Source: Trematomus loennbergii
Taxonomy: Eukaryota; Chordata; Actinopteri; Perciformes; Nototheniidae
Length of the DNA: 64,000 nucleotides
Direction: 5' to 3'
Assembly: GCA_012861695.1 (NCBI GenBank)
Contig: JAAOOA010000127.1
Coordinates: 20,905,524-20,969,523, forward strand
Shown here: in pieces, positions 1-11,802 of the stretch
Position numbering within the stretch: position 1 is the stretch's first letter
Layout of the letters: each line of letters begins with the position of its first letter
The notes under the pieces: model-generated
Database searches by the model: none
The model's input: only the letters and a program-made list of their open reading frames with translations
What the model was told of the DNA's origin: nothing
Translations under genes and position numbers: made by a program

Positions 1-3000
1 ATTATAGTGGATGTGTTAGATATTATATTATTATTGTTAAATAATGATTTTTTTTGCTGATTGAGTAATAACTGTAATAATAATATAATATCTAAGACAT
101 CTACTCTAATTTCAAAACAATGAATGCACACTGCCAGAGGCAGTTTAATATAGTCACACAAATTCTGTGTTTTATATTTAATAATTATAAAAGAAATAAA
201 GCTATAATAACTAACCTAAATGTAGAGACTCGCACTCTTATTTCAACTAAATTATAATATATATATAATATATTATTATAATACCACGGGTCCCCGCAGC
301 GGGGTGGAGGTTCTGGGCTGGAACAGATAAATGTCCCGTTTCTGGACTGATAAATCTATAGAATCACAGACATTGGTCCCGTTTTCGGACATTTCATACA
401 CGTTTTTCGCAAACATTTCCCCACGCTAGGTCTCCGGGAGTACTTCCATTAGCTTCGTCTTGATCTGTAGATGCTATTTGAGGGGTCGTTTGTTAATTTT
501 GGACGGAGAAAAAGAAAGGAAAAGGTCCCGTTACTGCAGTATAAATAAGACTTATGTTCAATGAGCTTTAGGCCAAAGGGTGGTGTTGGTAGATAAGTGT
601 CGCCCCTTGGTGTGGAAAGTCAGGGTTTGAAAACAGCCTCTGGCACTGTGAATTTAAATGTTTTAAATTATAGTGGATGTGTTAGATATTATTATTATTG
701 TTAAATAATTATTTTTTTGCTGATTGAGTAATAACTGTAATAATAATATAATATCTAAGACATCTACTCTAATTTCAAAACAGTTTAACAGAGGCAGTTT
801 AATATAGTCACACAAATTCTGTGTTTTATATTTAATAATTATAAAAAATAAAGCTATAATAACTAACCTAAATGTAGAGACTCGCACTCTTAATTCAACT
901 AAATTATAATATATATATATATAATATATTATTATAATACCACGGGTCCCGCAGCGGGTGGAGGTTCTGGGCTGAACAGATAAATGTCCCGTTTCTGGAC
1001 TGATAAATCTATAGAATCACAGACATTGGTCCGTTTTCGGACATTTCATACACGTTTTTTCGCAAACATTTCCCCACGCTAGGTCTCCGGAGTACTTCCA
1101 TTAGCTTCGTCTTGATCTGTAGATGCTATTTGAGGGTCGTTTGTTAATTTTTGACGGAGAAAAAGAAAGGAAAAGATCCCGTTAATGCAGTATAAATAGA
1201 CTTGTTCAATGATCTTTAGGCCAAGGTGGTGTTGGTAGATAAGTGTCGCCCCTTGGTGTGGAAAGTCAGGGTTCGAAAACAGCCTCTGGCACTGTGAATT
1301 TAAATGTTTTAAATTATAGTGGATGTGTTAGATATTATATTATTATTGTTAAATAATGATTTTTTTTGCTGATTGAGTAATAACTGTAATAATAATATAA
1401 TATCTAAGACATCTACTCTAATTTCAAACAATGAATGCACACTGCCAAGGCAGTTTAATATAGTCACACAAATTCTGTGTTTTATATTTAATAATTATAA
1501 AAGAAATAAATATAATAACTAACCTAAATGTAAGACTCGCACTCTTAATTCAACTAAATATAATATATATATATATAATATATTATTATAATACCACGGG
1601 TCCCGCAGCGGGGTGGAGGTTCTGGCTGGAACAGATAAATGTCCCGTTTCTGGACTGATAAATCTATAGAATCCACAGACATTGGTCCGTTTTCGGACAT
1701 TTCATACACGTTTTTCGCAAACATTTCCCACGCTAGGTCTCCGGGAGTACTTCCATTAGCTTCGTCTTGATCTGTAGATGCTATTTGAGGGGTCGTTTTG
1801 TTAATTTTTGACGGAGAAAAGAAAGGAAAAGATCCCGTTAATGCAGTATAAATAAGACTTATGTTCAATGATCTTTAGGCCAAAGGGTGGTGTTGGTAGA
1901 TAAGTGTCGCCCCTTGGTGTGGAAAGTCAGGTTCGAAAAGCCTCTGGCACTGTGAATTTAAATGTTTTAATTATAGTGGATGTGTTAGATATTATATTAT
2001 TATTGTTAAATAATGATTTTTTTTTGCTGATTGAGTATAACTGTAATAATAATATAATATCTAAGACATCTACTCTAATTTCAAAACAATGAATGCACAC
2101 TGCCAGGGCAGTTTAATATAGTCACACAAATTCTGTGTTTTATATTTTATTAATAAAAGAAATAAAGCTATAATAACTAACCTAAATGTAGAGACTCGCA
2201 CTCTTAATTCAACTAAATTATAATATATATATATAATATATTATTATAATACCACGGGTCCCGCAGCGGGGTGGAGGTTCTGGGCTGGAACAGATAAATG
2301 TCCCGTTTCTGGACTGATAAATCTATAGAATCACAGACATTGGTCCGTTTTCGGACATTTCATACACGTTTTTCGCAAACATTTCCCCACGCTAGGTCTC
2401 CGGGAGTACTTCCATTAGCTTCGTCTTGATCTGTAGATGCTATTTGAGGGGTCGTTTGTTAATTTTTGACGGAGAAAAAGAAAGGAAAAGTCCCGTTACT
2501 GCAGTATAAATAAGACTTATGTTCAATGATCTTTAGGCCAAAGGGTGGTGTTGGTAGATAAGTGTCGCCCCTTGGTGTGGAAAGTCAGGGTTCGAAAACA
2601 GCCTCTGGCACTGTGAATTTAAATGTTTTAAATTATAGTGGATGTGTTAGATATTATATTATTATTGTTAAATAATTATTTTTTTTGCTGATTGAGTAAT
2701 AACTGTAATAATAATATAATATCTAAGACATCTACTCTAATTTCAAAACAATGAATGCACACTGCCAGAGGCAGTTTAATATAGTCACACAAATTCTGTG
2801 TTTTATATTTAATAATTATAAAAGAAATAAAGCTATAATAACTAACCTAAATGTAGAGACTCGCACTCTTAATTCAACTAAATTATAATATATATATATA
2901 TATATATTATTATAATACCACGGGTCCCGCAGCGGGGTGGAGGTTCTGGGCTGGAACAGATAAATGTCCCGTTTCTGGACTGATAAATCTATAGAATCAC

Positions 3001-3054
3001 AGACATTGGTCCGTTTTCGGACATTTCATACACGTTTTTCGCAAACATTTCCCC
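1..3054. repeat. Satellite array, unit about 660 bp, 4.6 copies
   Basis: Head-to-tail units begin with ATTATAGTGGATGTG at about 1, 667, 1313, 1970 and 2632, giving periods of roughly 646-666 bp. Each unit holds an AT-rich inverted repeat (TAGATATTATATTATTATT pairing with a matching AATATAATATCTA arm about 60 bases on), a TA-dinucleotide run of variable length, and a GC-richer segment around ACCACGGGTCCCGC. Units differ mainly by single-base gains or losses in homopolymers. Short open frames here change from unit to unit, so no gene is called. Confidence 0.93.
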
Positions 3055-3064
3055 CGCAGAGGGA

Positions 3065-3160
3065 AGACGTGCTTAGGTGGCATAGAGTGACAGCCAATGC
3101 GAGACGTGCTTAGGTGGCATAGAGTGACAGCCAATGCGAGACGTGCTTAGGACAGCCAAT
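3065..3160. repeat. 37-bp tandem repeat at block A left edge
   Basis: AGACGTGCTTAGGTGGCATA starts at 3065, 3102 and (shortened) 3139. The same array opens block B at about 6822. About 60 bases to the right, GCAGGTTCGACACCC resembles a tRNA-type B box, a weak hint of a Pol III-derived piece. Confidence 0.8.
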
Positions 3161-3284
3161 AAAATTGCAGCATTACTGAAGCTGTGAACCGCCGTCTTAG
3201 CCAGCTGAGATTTCTTCTGTTCGCAGGTTCGACACCCGGTTGGGGCAAAGTCTGTGATACATTATCAAAGATAAAGAGCTATCT

Positions 3285-3605
3285 ATGAATCAAGAAATGT
3301 GAATCCTAATGTGTTATAGTAACTGTTATTGTGTTTATATTTATTTATTACCTTCAAAAGAAAAACTCAGAAGGTATTATTTATATTTAAGATATGGACC
3401 ATGTAGTATAAATCATTTACTTATGAATGAGACATGTATATATTAATCAAGAAAACATCTTATCCTAATGTGTTATAGTAACTGTTATTGTGTTTATATT
3501 TATTTAAATATAAAGAAAAACTCAGAAGGTATTATTTATATTTAAGATATGGACCATGTAGTATAAATCATTTACTTATGAATGAGACATGTAGATATGA
3601 ATCAA
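3285..3605. repeat. Two diverged copies of a roughly 155-bp repeat
   Basis: The segment from TGAATCAAGAAA through CCTAATGTGTTATAGTAACTG to AATCATTTACTTATGAATGAG occurs twice in a row and begins a third time at about 3598. It lies just beyond the 3' end of the DUF6729-like gene. Block B repeats it at about 7038-7350. Confidence 0.75.
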
Positions 3606-3614
3606 GAAAACATC

Positions 3615-3620
3615 TTTATT
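3615..3620 (-). promoter_or_regulatory. Poly(A) signal of DUF6729-like gene, copy A
   Basis: TTTATT on the + strand reads AATAAA on the minus strand, about 30 bases past the stop codon at 3651-3653. Its position supports the gene ending here rather than continuing into further exons. The equivalent in copy B is at 7364-7369. Confidence 0.6.
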
Positions 3621-3650
3621 ATAAACAACAGAAAGGATGACAATTTGGCA

Positions 3651-5983
3651 TTAACAGACACACAGGAGGCAGTCTGTCAGGTAGTGTGCAGACACAGAGA
3701 TCCCGTTCCAGCCATCAGAGTCCCCATACTCTCCAAAGGGAGACAATTGCCGAAGGAACTGGGTAATTGTCTTCTGGTCGTACTTTCCTTCCTCACCATC
3801 CATGATGTTCTTACAGCTGAGGAGGTACGCCAGGTCAGCCCGTTCATATTTCAGGTGCATCATCTCCGTGATCTGCTTTGCCATATCAGTGGGTGACTTA
3901 CCGGTGCGCCTGAGCTCGTCCAGTACCGACTTACAGATGGCTTTCTTGTAAGTCAGTACTGCTGGCAGCAGGTTGGTGAACCTCTTGGGGAGCTTTTCCA
4001 GCCAGGATGGGTTGTCGGCATACCACCTCTTCCGGCAGACTTTGCAGCAGAGCCTTGAAGACAGCAAGTAGTACTGTCCGGTGATGCCGACAATCACACG
4101 AGGCCTACCAACACCAGCAGAGGCAATTTGAGGCTGAGCACAGCCGTCAATACACGGCAGAGTGTAGTTGTTCCTCAGCCGTCCCATCAAATTGTCATTT
4201 TCTGGCTTCCAGATGAAAAAGGGATGGAGCTGAAAATACTTGGCGCAGGGAAGATCATCAACACTGTCAATCAGCTCTGGCTGGGGAGGGTGACGCCACA
4301 ATGACACCATCTTCAGAGGGTTGAGTACAGGAACGGAGCTTGGCCAGAGCCCCATGGATTCCAGCTCCGTCTTCATCCAGGTCCTCTGCTGAGGCGAACA
4401 GTTCCACTGACTGACATCCTGGTTGTAGGCAGGAAGCTGAGGAGGAGGAGGAGGAGGAGGAGGAGGAGGAGGAGAGGAGGAGGACAGCTGGGGACCGTTG
4501 ATGGCCTGGGTAATGGCTGACCTAGGCAGACAATAAATAAAAACACATGGCAAATAATTACGATATTGTGTGTGTGTGTGATTTTGTGAAAAATGATTTC
4601 TAGCAAGTACACATCCAAATGAGAAACATTCAAACACTTGAAGGTGCCTCAAAAATGTGATGTATTGTTATTATTACTCACTTTGTGTTGGTGCAGCTGG
4701 TGGATGCAGTGTCGGTTGACAGGGCTCTGCAGAAATCTCAGGAGCCACTATAGAAAATATTAAAACATGTCATTATTATCAACAGTAAAATAAAGAAATA
4801 ATGTTGTATGACGCTTAGCATCTTCACTGTAGTCAGCAAACTGTACAAGGTGCAAAGAGTCAAACATATACACACCTGGAACAGTGATGTTGGTCTCTGT
4901 TGGTGTTGGGGCGGATGGTTCCGGCATCAGAAACATCAGCTCCTTTGGTAGGGGCACAAGTCTCTTTACAGGAAGAGCAGGGGCTGCATGGAGGGATAGC
5001 CAAAAGATTTTTGCATTTGATCTGTCAAGAAGAAAATATATATCAGTGAGTTAATGATGTTCACAGGTGGGGTCTAATAGAGAGCAGACTTTAACTGTCT
5101 GCACATTCACATTGTGCTATGATATATGTAGTGCTATTTTACTTTGGATCAGATATTGTTGATCTTTGTTCCTGTATGTCTGGAGCTGTGTGTTTGTTGA
5201 AACTATTTACACTTCCATTACCCCTCCCCCATGGGTCAAACCCTTTTAACTAACAAAGGGAGCTCAACCAAGGCTGAATGATATATTAGATAAATAATTA
5301 CTAAGTAGTAGATGAATGTTATGGATGTGGTTTCAACAGTTCTGGTGTTTAGCAGTGTGTGTGTGTGTGTGTGTCTGCATCTATTATGTATATTTAACCC
5401 CGTCTGGGCAACGGCACAGCTGAATATACATAATACTTTTTTATCCAAAAGTAAACTGCTGTTAACTTGTCCCCACGCTGTGTTTTGTAACAGTGATGGG
5501 TTAGTATATCTAACCCCGGTTTATTGGAAAATAATACGGGAGTTAATGGTAATCTTACATGGTAGTTAGCGTTAATTTATATATTTAAATATACATTAAT
5601 GTAAACGCGCACGGAGGATTTCGCCACAAGTAACTCGCGGTAATTGCGCCTCACCAAGTCAACAAAAACACAATAAACTCACACAGAAATCCTACCACAT
5701 GAACTTTAAGCGGCTTAAGTTGAATTAACTTTACATTAACAATGTAATTCATCCCAAAGTACCGTTAGACTCGATACACGTAGGAAACACGGACCACTTT
5801 ATAGCGTATTTTATTTTATATTTAAACTAAAACACGTCAGACAAAGCCCAGATAACATAACATTACATGTCGCTTCTCTGTTAATTCATGTTAATATAAC
5901 TTAACTTACCTTATAATTTGGTCGTAATGTCCAGAGTTGAAAAAGATGTATGCATTTACGTCGCTGTGAAGTCTCTCTCTCAT
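3651..5983 (-). CDS. Proline-rich, DUF6729-like protein, copy A (4 exons)
   Basis: Four exons join in phase on the minus strand: 5983-5910 (starts MRERLHSDVNAY), 5021-4876, 4747-4682 and 4521-3651, all with GT-AG introns. The product is about 385 residues. The first third is proline-rich, including a poly-Pro run made by a CCT microsatellite at about 4441-4485. The rest carries a cysteine-containing core: LPCIDGC, then QYYLLSSRLCCKVC about 25 residues later, then a helical KSVLDELRRTG segment. The paired cysteines suggest a zinc-binding fold. I recall this pattern from the DUF6729 family common in fish, function unknown; that link is from memory. The poly-Pro microsatellite is out of frame with what follows by one step, either array slippage or sequencing error. 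A TATA-like box lies upstream and a poly(A) signal downstream. Confidence 0.6.
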
Positions 5984-6042
5984 TCACTGAAGGAGAGCTC
6001 ACTGGCAAAAGTGCGCCACAGCGCCACTCACGGCAGCGGCCA

Positions 6043-6051
6043 AATATATAT
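6043..6051 (-). promoter_or_regulatory. TATA-like box of DUF6729-like gene, copy A
   Basis: The minus strand reads ATATATATT here, about 60 bases upstream of the proposed ATG at 5983, in otherwise GC-richer sequence. The same arrangement is kept in block B near 9782-9790. Confidence 0.4.
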
Positions 6052-6145
6052 GACATCGGCTCTGGTTCAACAGTGCCATAGAGAATGAATGGGACTGGTT
6101 TGTTGCTTCCATTAAAAAATCATGAAAGAATCCAAACATGTCTTC

Positions 6146-6812
6146 CCACGCTAGGTCTCCGGGAGTACTTCCATTAGCTTCGTCTTGATCTGTAGATGCT
6201 ATTTGAGGGGTCGTTTGTTAATTTTTGACGGAGAAAAAGAAAGGAAAAGATCCCGTTACTGCAGTATAAATAAGACTTATGTTCAATGATCTTTAGGCCA
6301 AAGGGTGGTGTTGGTAGATAAGTGTCGCCCCTTGGTGTGGAAAGTCAGGGTTCGAAAACAGCCTCTGGCACTGTGAATTTAAATGTTTTAAATTATAGTG
6401 GATGTGTTAGATATTATATTATTATTGTTAAATAATTATTTTTTTTGCTGATTGAGTAATAACTGTAATAATAATATAATATCTAAGACATCTACTCTAA
6501 TTTCAAAACAATGAATGCACACTGCCAGAGGCAGTTTAATATAGTCACACAAATTCTGTGTTTTATATTTAATAATTATAAAAGAAATAAAGCTATAATA
6601 ACTAACCTAAATGTAGAGACTCGCACTCTTAATTCAACTAAATTATAATATATATATATAATATATTATTATAATACCACGGGTCCCGCAGCGGGGTGGA
6701 GGTTCTGGGCTGGAACAGATAAATGTCCCGTTTCTGGACTGATAAATCTATAGAATCACAGACATTGGTCCGTTTTCGACATTTCATACACGTTTTTCGC
6801 AAACATTTCCCC
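6146..6812. repeat. Single satellite unit between blocks A and B
   Basis: One full copy of the roughly 660-bp unit, from CACGCTAGGTCTCC round to GCAAACATTTCCCC, in the same orientation as the array at 1-3054. Confidence 0.92.
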
Positions 6813-9800
6813 GCAGAGGGAAGACGTGCTTAGGTGGCATAGAGTGACAGCCAATGCGAGACGTGCTTAGTGGCATAGAGTGACAGCCAATGCGAGACGT
6901 GCTTAGGACAGCCAATAAAATTGCAGCATTACTGAAGCTGTGAACCGCGTCTTAGCCAGCTGAGATTTCTTCTGTTCGCAGGTTCGACACCCGGTTGGGG
7001 CAAAGTCTGTGATACATTATCAAAGATAAAGAGCTATCTATGAATCAAGAAATGTGAATCCTAATGTGTTATAGTAACTGTTATTGTGTTTATATTTATT
7101 TATTACCTTCAAAAGAAAACTCAGAAGGTATTATTTATATTAAGATATGGACCATGTAGTATAAATCATTTACTTATGATGAGACATGTATATATTAATC
7201 AAGAAAACAATTATCCTAAGTGTTATAGTAACTGTTATTGTGTTTATATTTATTTAAATATAAAGAAAAACTCAGAAGGTATTATTTATTTTAAGATATG
7301 GACCATGTAGTATAAATCATTTACTTATGAATGAGACATGTAGATATGAATCAAGAAAACATCTTTATTATAAACAACAGAAAGGATGACAATTTGGCAT
7401 TAACAGACACACAGGAGCAGTCTGTCAGTAGTGTGCAGACACAGAGATCCCGTTCCAGCCATCAGAGTCCCCATACTCTCCAAAGGGAGACAATTGCCGA
7501 AGGAACTGGGTAATTGTCTTCTGGTCGTACTTTCCTTCCTCACCATCCATGATGTTCTTACAGCTGAGGAGGTACGCCAGGTCAGCCCGTTCATATTTCA
7601 GGTGCATCATCTCCGTGATCTGCTTTGCCATATCAGTGGGTGACTACCGGTGCGCCTGAGCTCGTCCAGTACCGACTTACAGATGGCTTTCTTGTAAGTC
7701 AGTACTGCTGGCAGCAGGTTGGTGGAACCTCTTGGGAGCTTTTCCAGCCAGGATGGGTTGTCGGCATACCACCTCTTCCGGCAGACTTTGCAGCAGAGCC
7801 TTGAAGACAGCAAGTAGTACTGTCCGGTGATGCCGACAATCACACGAGGCCTACCAACACCAGCAGAGGCAATTTGAGGCTGAGCACAGCCGTCAATACA
7901 CGGCAGAGTGTAGTTGTTCCTCAGCCGTCCCATCAAATTGTCATTTTCTGGCTTCCAGATGAAAAAGGGATGGAGCTGAAAATACTTGGCGCAGGGAAGA
8001 TCATCAACACTGTCAATCAGCTCTGGCTGGGAGGGTGACGCCACAATGACACCATCTTCAGAGGGTTGAGTACAGGAACGGAGCTTGGCCAGAGCCCCTG
8101 GATTCCAGCTCCGTCTTCATCCAGGTCCTCTGCTGAGGCGAACAGTTCCACTGACTGACATCCTGGTTGTAGGCAGGAAGCTGAGGAGGAGGGAGGAGGA
8201 GGAGGAGGAGGAGGAGGAGGAGGAGGAGGACAGCTGGGGACCGTTGATGGCCTGGGTAATGGCTGACCTAGGCAGACAATAAATAAAAACACATGCAAAT
8301 AATTACGATATTGTGTGTGTGTGTGATTTTGTGAAAAATGATTTCTAGCAAGTACACATCCAAATGAGAAACATTCAAATACTTGAAGGTGCCTCAAAAA
8401 TGTGATGTATTGTTATTATTACTCACTTTGTGTGGTGCAGCTGGTGGATGCAGTGTCGGTTGACAGGGCTCTGCAGAAATCTCAGGAGCCACTATAGAAA
8501 ATATTAAAACATGTCATTATTATCAACAGTAAAATAAAGAAATAATGTTGTATGACGCTTAGCATCTTCACTGTAGTCAGCAAACTGTACAAGGTGCAAA
8601 GAGTCAAACATATACACACCTGGAACAGTGATGTTGGTCTCTGTTGGTGTTGGGGCGGATGGTTCCGGCATCAGAAACATCAGCTCCTTTGGTAGGGGCA
8701 CAAGTCTCTTTACAGGAAGAGCAGGGGCTGCATGGAGGGATAGCCAAAAGATTTTTGCATTTGATCTGTCAAGAAGAAAATATATATCAGTGAGTTAATG
8801 ATGTTCACAGGTGGGGTCTAATAGAGAGCAGACTTTAACTGTCTGCACATTCACATTGTGCTATGATATATGTAGTGCTATTTTACTTTGGATCAGATAT
8901 TGTTGATCTTTGTTCCTGTATGTCTGGAGCTGTGTGTTTGTTGAAACTATTTACACTTCCATTACCCCTCCCCCATGGGTCAAACCCTTTTAACTAACAA
9001 AGGGAGCTCAACCAAGGCTGAATGATATATTAGATACATAATTACTAAGTAGTAGATGAATGTTATGGATGTGGTTTCAACAGTTCTGGTGTTTAGCAGT
9101 GTGTGTGTGTGTGTGTCTGCATCTATTATGTATATTTAACCCCGTCTGGGCAACGGCACAGCTGAATATACATAATACTTTTTTATCCAAAAGTAAAACT
9201 GCTGTTAACTTGTCCCCACGCTGTGTTTTGTAACAGTGATGGGTTAGTATATCTAACCCCGGTTTTTGGAAAATAATACGGGAGTTAATGGTAATCTTAC
9301 ATGGTAGTTAGCGTTAATTTATATATTTAAATATACATTAATGTAAACGCGCACGGAGGATTTCGCCACAAGTAACTCGCGGTAATTGCGCCTCACCAAG
9401 TCAACAAAAACACAATAAACTCACACAGAAATCCTACCACATGAACTTTAAGCGGCTTAAGTTGAATTAACTTTACATTAACAATGTAATTCATCCCAAA
9501 GTACCGTTAGACTCGATACACGTAGGAAACACGGACCACTTTATAGCGTATTTTATTTATATTTAAACTAAAACACGTCAGACAAAGCCCAGATAACATA
9601 ACATTACATGTCGCTTCTCTGTTAATTCATGTTAATATAACTTAACTTACCTTATAATTTGGTCGTAATGTCCAGAGTTGAAAAGATGTATGCATTTACG
9701 TCGCTGTGAAGTCTCTCTCTCATTCACTGAAGGAGAGCTCACTGGCAAAAGTGCGCCACGCGCCACTCACGGCAGCGGCCAAATATATATGACATCGGCT

Positions 9801-9885
9801 CTGGTTCAACAGTGCCATAGAGAATGAATGGGACTGGTTTGTTGCTTCCATTAAAAAATCATGAAAGAATCCAAACATGTCTTCC
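6813..9885. repeat. 3.1-kb higher-order block B (copy of 3055-6145)
   Basis: Near-identical to block A along its whole length, with differences mostly of one base in homopolymers or microsatellites. Left and right junctions with the satellite match those of block A. Confidence 0.92.
7425..9723 (-). pseudogene. DUF6729-like gene, copy B, frame broken
   Basis: Same four-exon layout as copy A: about 9723-9651, 8765-8620, 8491-8427 and 8267-7425. Exon 1 and exon 3 are each one base shorter than in copy A, and exon 4 has several one-base changes (for example near 7647, 7725, 8029 and 8098), so no continuous frame remains. All splice sites, the TATA-like box and the poly(A) signal are kept. The mix of tiny indels with conserved splice signals fits sequence error in a repeated region at least as well as decay, so the pseudogene label is provisional. 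Confidence 0.5.
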
Positions 9886-10412
9886 CGCTAGGTCTCCGGG
9901 TACTTCCATTAGCTTCGTCTTGATCTGTAGATGCTATTTGAGGGGTCGTTTGTTAATTTTTGACGGAGAAAAAGAAAGGAAAAGATCCCGTTACTGCAGT
10001 ATAAATAAGACTTATGTTCAATGATCTTTAGGCCAAAGGGTGGTGTTGGTAGATAAGTGTCGCCCCTTGGTGTGGAAAGTCAGGGTTCGAAAACAGCCTC
10101 TGGCACTGTGAATTTAAATGTTTTAAATTATAGTGGATGTGTTAGATATTATATTATTATTGTTAAATAATTATTTTTTTTGCTGATTGAGTAATAACTG
10201 TAATAATAATATAATATCTAAGACATCTACTCTAATTTCAAAACAATGAATGCACACTGCCAGAGGCAGTTTAATATAGTCACACAAATTCTGTGTTTTA
10301 TATTTAATAATTACAAAAGAAATAAAGCTATAATAACTAACCTAAATGTAGAGACTCGCACTCTTAATTCAACTAAATTATAATATATTATATAATATAT
10401 TATTATAATAAT
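9886..10412. repeat. Satellite unit, left part, cut at 10412
   Basis: The unit runs normally from CTAGGTCTCCGGG through the AT-rich hairpin to TATTATTATAATA, then stops. The missing continuation (CCACGGGTCCCGC) reappears at about 13966, so 10413-13963 is an insertion in this unit. Confidence 0.88.
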
Positions 10413-10483
10413 AATAATTGTTGTCTGAGAGGAGATTCGAACCCCGACCTACCGCAGCAAGGACCGAGGCTTACCCGTGTCAG

Positions 10484-10560
10484 GGAGTCTGCGGGGGACT
10501 CTTGCGGGGTCATGAGGCACTATTTTGGGGTACAATTTTTCCATTTTGACCCCTTTTCCC
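10484..10560. repeat. Left member of a direct repeat flanking the island
   Basis: About 60 bases beginning GTCAGGGAGTCTGCGGGGGA match about 13674-13740 (GTCAGGGGATTCCGCGGGGG). Each is followed by a diverged CCATTTT..CCCCTTTT..CCTGG segment. The pair could be degraded terminal repeats of a mobile element, but no coding remnant supports that. Confidence 0.6.
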
Positions 10561-10970
10561 TGGATGAAATATATATAATATATTTTTGTTTTTAGCCCAG
10601 TTTTGGCCACAGCGTTGCCTGGAGGATAGGACCGAGATATGACAGACTCTCTGGCCGCCTCACAAGTCACTATTGTCGGATACTTTCTTTGCTTTACCCC
10701 GGTTCTATCACTCTTTCCTCCTTTGACCATACAACCCGTTTCCTGCTGGGGTGGTGCCTGGTTCCGGGGTACCCCAAACCCTCTCATGGTCGGGGCACCA
10801 TATATTGATGCATCGGACCCAATGTTGCCATCACCAGCCCCGCGTTGGTGCGGAGGTGGGACCATCTGACCCGGTGGTAACCCAATACCTCCCTTGGTCC
10901 ATGCACCATGAATTGATGCATCGGACCCAGTGTCGCAACCACCGATCACGCTAACGCATATAAACGGAGT

Positions 10971-11165
10971 AGCCTCAGGCAGCAATACCCCTGTGAAGAA
11001 CCCAGTGAAGACTGTCATGCTTGCAGTAGCCTCCGGTGGGAAGAGACCGGTAAAGAACCTGTGAAGACTGTCATGTTTGCAGTAGCCTCCGGTGGAAAGA
11101 GACTGGTAAAGAACCCTGTGAAGAGCCCATTGAAGACTGTCATGCTTGCAGTAGCCTCCGGTGGC
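10971..11165. repeat. Minisatellite, period about 60-66 bp, 3 copies
   Basis: GACTGTCATGCTTGCAGTAG followed by CCTCCGGTGG recurs at about 11010, 11069 and 11138, with GTGAAGAACC spacers of variable length. Confidence 0.8.
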
Positions 11166-11230
11166 GCATAACTGCACTTTAAAACGTAGGGTAAAAAATG
11201 TAGTAGTACTGTTATAGCAGCAGTACTGCT

Positions 11231-11384
11231 ACGTGTAAATAGTTGATGTTTTAGGCTGTGTGTACTGTGGTTTTTGTTCCTGCAACGTGTAAATAGTTGA
11301 TGTTTTAGGCTGTGTGTACTGTGGTTTTTGTTCCTGCAACGTGTAAATAGTTGATGTTTTAGGCTGTGTGTACTGTGGTTTTTT
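11231..11384. repeat. 54-bp minisatellite, 3 copies
   Basis: ACGTGTAAATAGTTGATGTT starts at 11231, 11285 and 11339. The first two full units are identical, which implies recent amplification or homogenisation. Confidence 0.92.
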
Positions 11385-11615
11385 TCAAATAAAAAAAATA
11401 AAAAATAAAACAATAACCTTGATGGTTACCAGGGGCAGATAAAGTGCCACTTTCCATCAGCACCGGGGAGGCACTCTCCTTGGTGCTGAACCCTGTGATG
11501 AGCGCTCAAGTGTTGGCAGAGGAGGTGTAAGCCAGAGGAGGGTGAACAAAAGTTAAAGTGTTTGAACTCCAGGGTATGGAGGGTATTCTCGTGCCCCTGG
11601 TGACCCTACAAGGGG

Positions 11616-11802
11616 GGTGGTTTTTATGGTGCTTCTATGTCCGCCCATCAGCATTCATATTCGTCCTTCTTCACGGCACCACCCCCCCTTCTGTGGAGGG
11701 TATTCTCGTGACCCTGGTGACCCTACAAGGGGGTGGTGGTGCCAATAAGAAGGCCGAATTTGGATGCTGATGGGCGGACATAGAAGCACCATAAAAACCA
11801 CC
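11616..11802. repeat. Inverted repeat with arms of about 70 bp
   Basis: The left arm starts GGTGGTTTTTATGGTGCTTC at 11616. The right arm ends at 11802 with its reverse complement (GAAGCACCATAAAAACCACC). Pairing extends through TATGTCCGCCCATCAGC and, with mismatches, to the CACCACC near 11690. The loop holds GTATTCTCGTGACCCTGGTG, itself a direct repeat of the sequence just left of the arm (about 11583). Confidence 0.85.

Larger units (their letters stand above)
3055..6145. repeat. 3.1-kb higher-order block A inside the satellite
   Basis: The satellite stops after GCAAACATTTCCCC and resumes near CACGCTAGGTCTCC at 6146, so this block interrupts a unit at one defined place. It is repeated almost unchanged at 6813-9885 with the same junctions, so block plus one unit forms a higher-order repeat of about 3.76 kb. 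The block carries a complete-looking minus-strand gene (3651-5983), two internal tandem repeats at its left end, and a TATA-containing promoter at its right end. Confidence 0.9.

Noticed and set aside
1554..1868. 104-residue minus-strand open frame across a satellite unit
   Set aside because: Other units of the same satellite break this frame with indels, and the end is translation of the TA run. It exists because one C is missing relative to sister copies.
3065..3160. Short regular repeats considered as a CRISPR array
   Set aside because: The repeats are contiguous with no unique spacers, and the genome is eukaryotic.
3190..3260. Possible tRNA gene around GCAGGTTCGACACCC
   Set aside because: A B-box-like motif is present but no cloverleaf with acceptor stem could be folded by eye. 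Same for 10430-10490 (minus) and the satellite unit.
10449..11177. 242-residue minus-strand open frame
   Set aside because: Its N-terminal third translates the roughly 60-bp minisatellite and the rest has no domain-like character.
11015..11413. 132-residue minus-strand frame with NHSTHSLKHQLFTRCR repeats
   Set aside because: Pure translation of the 54-bp and 60-bp tandem arrays.
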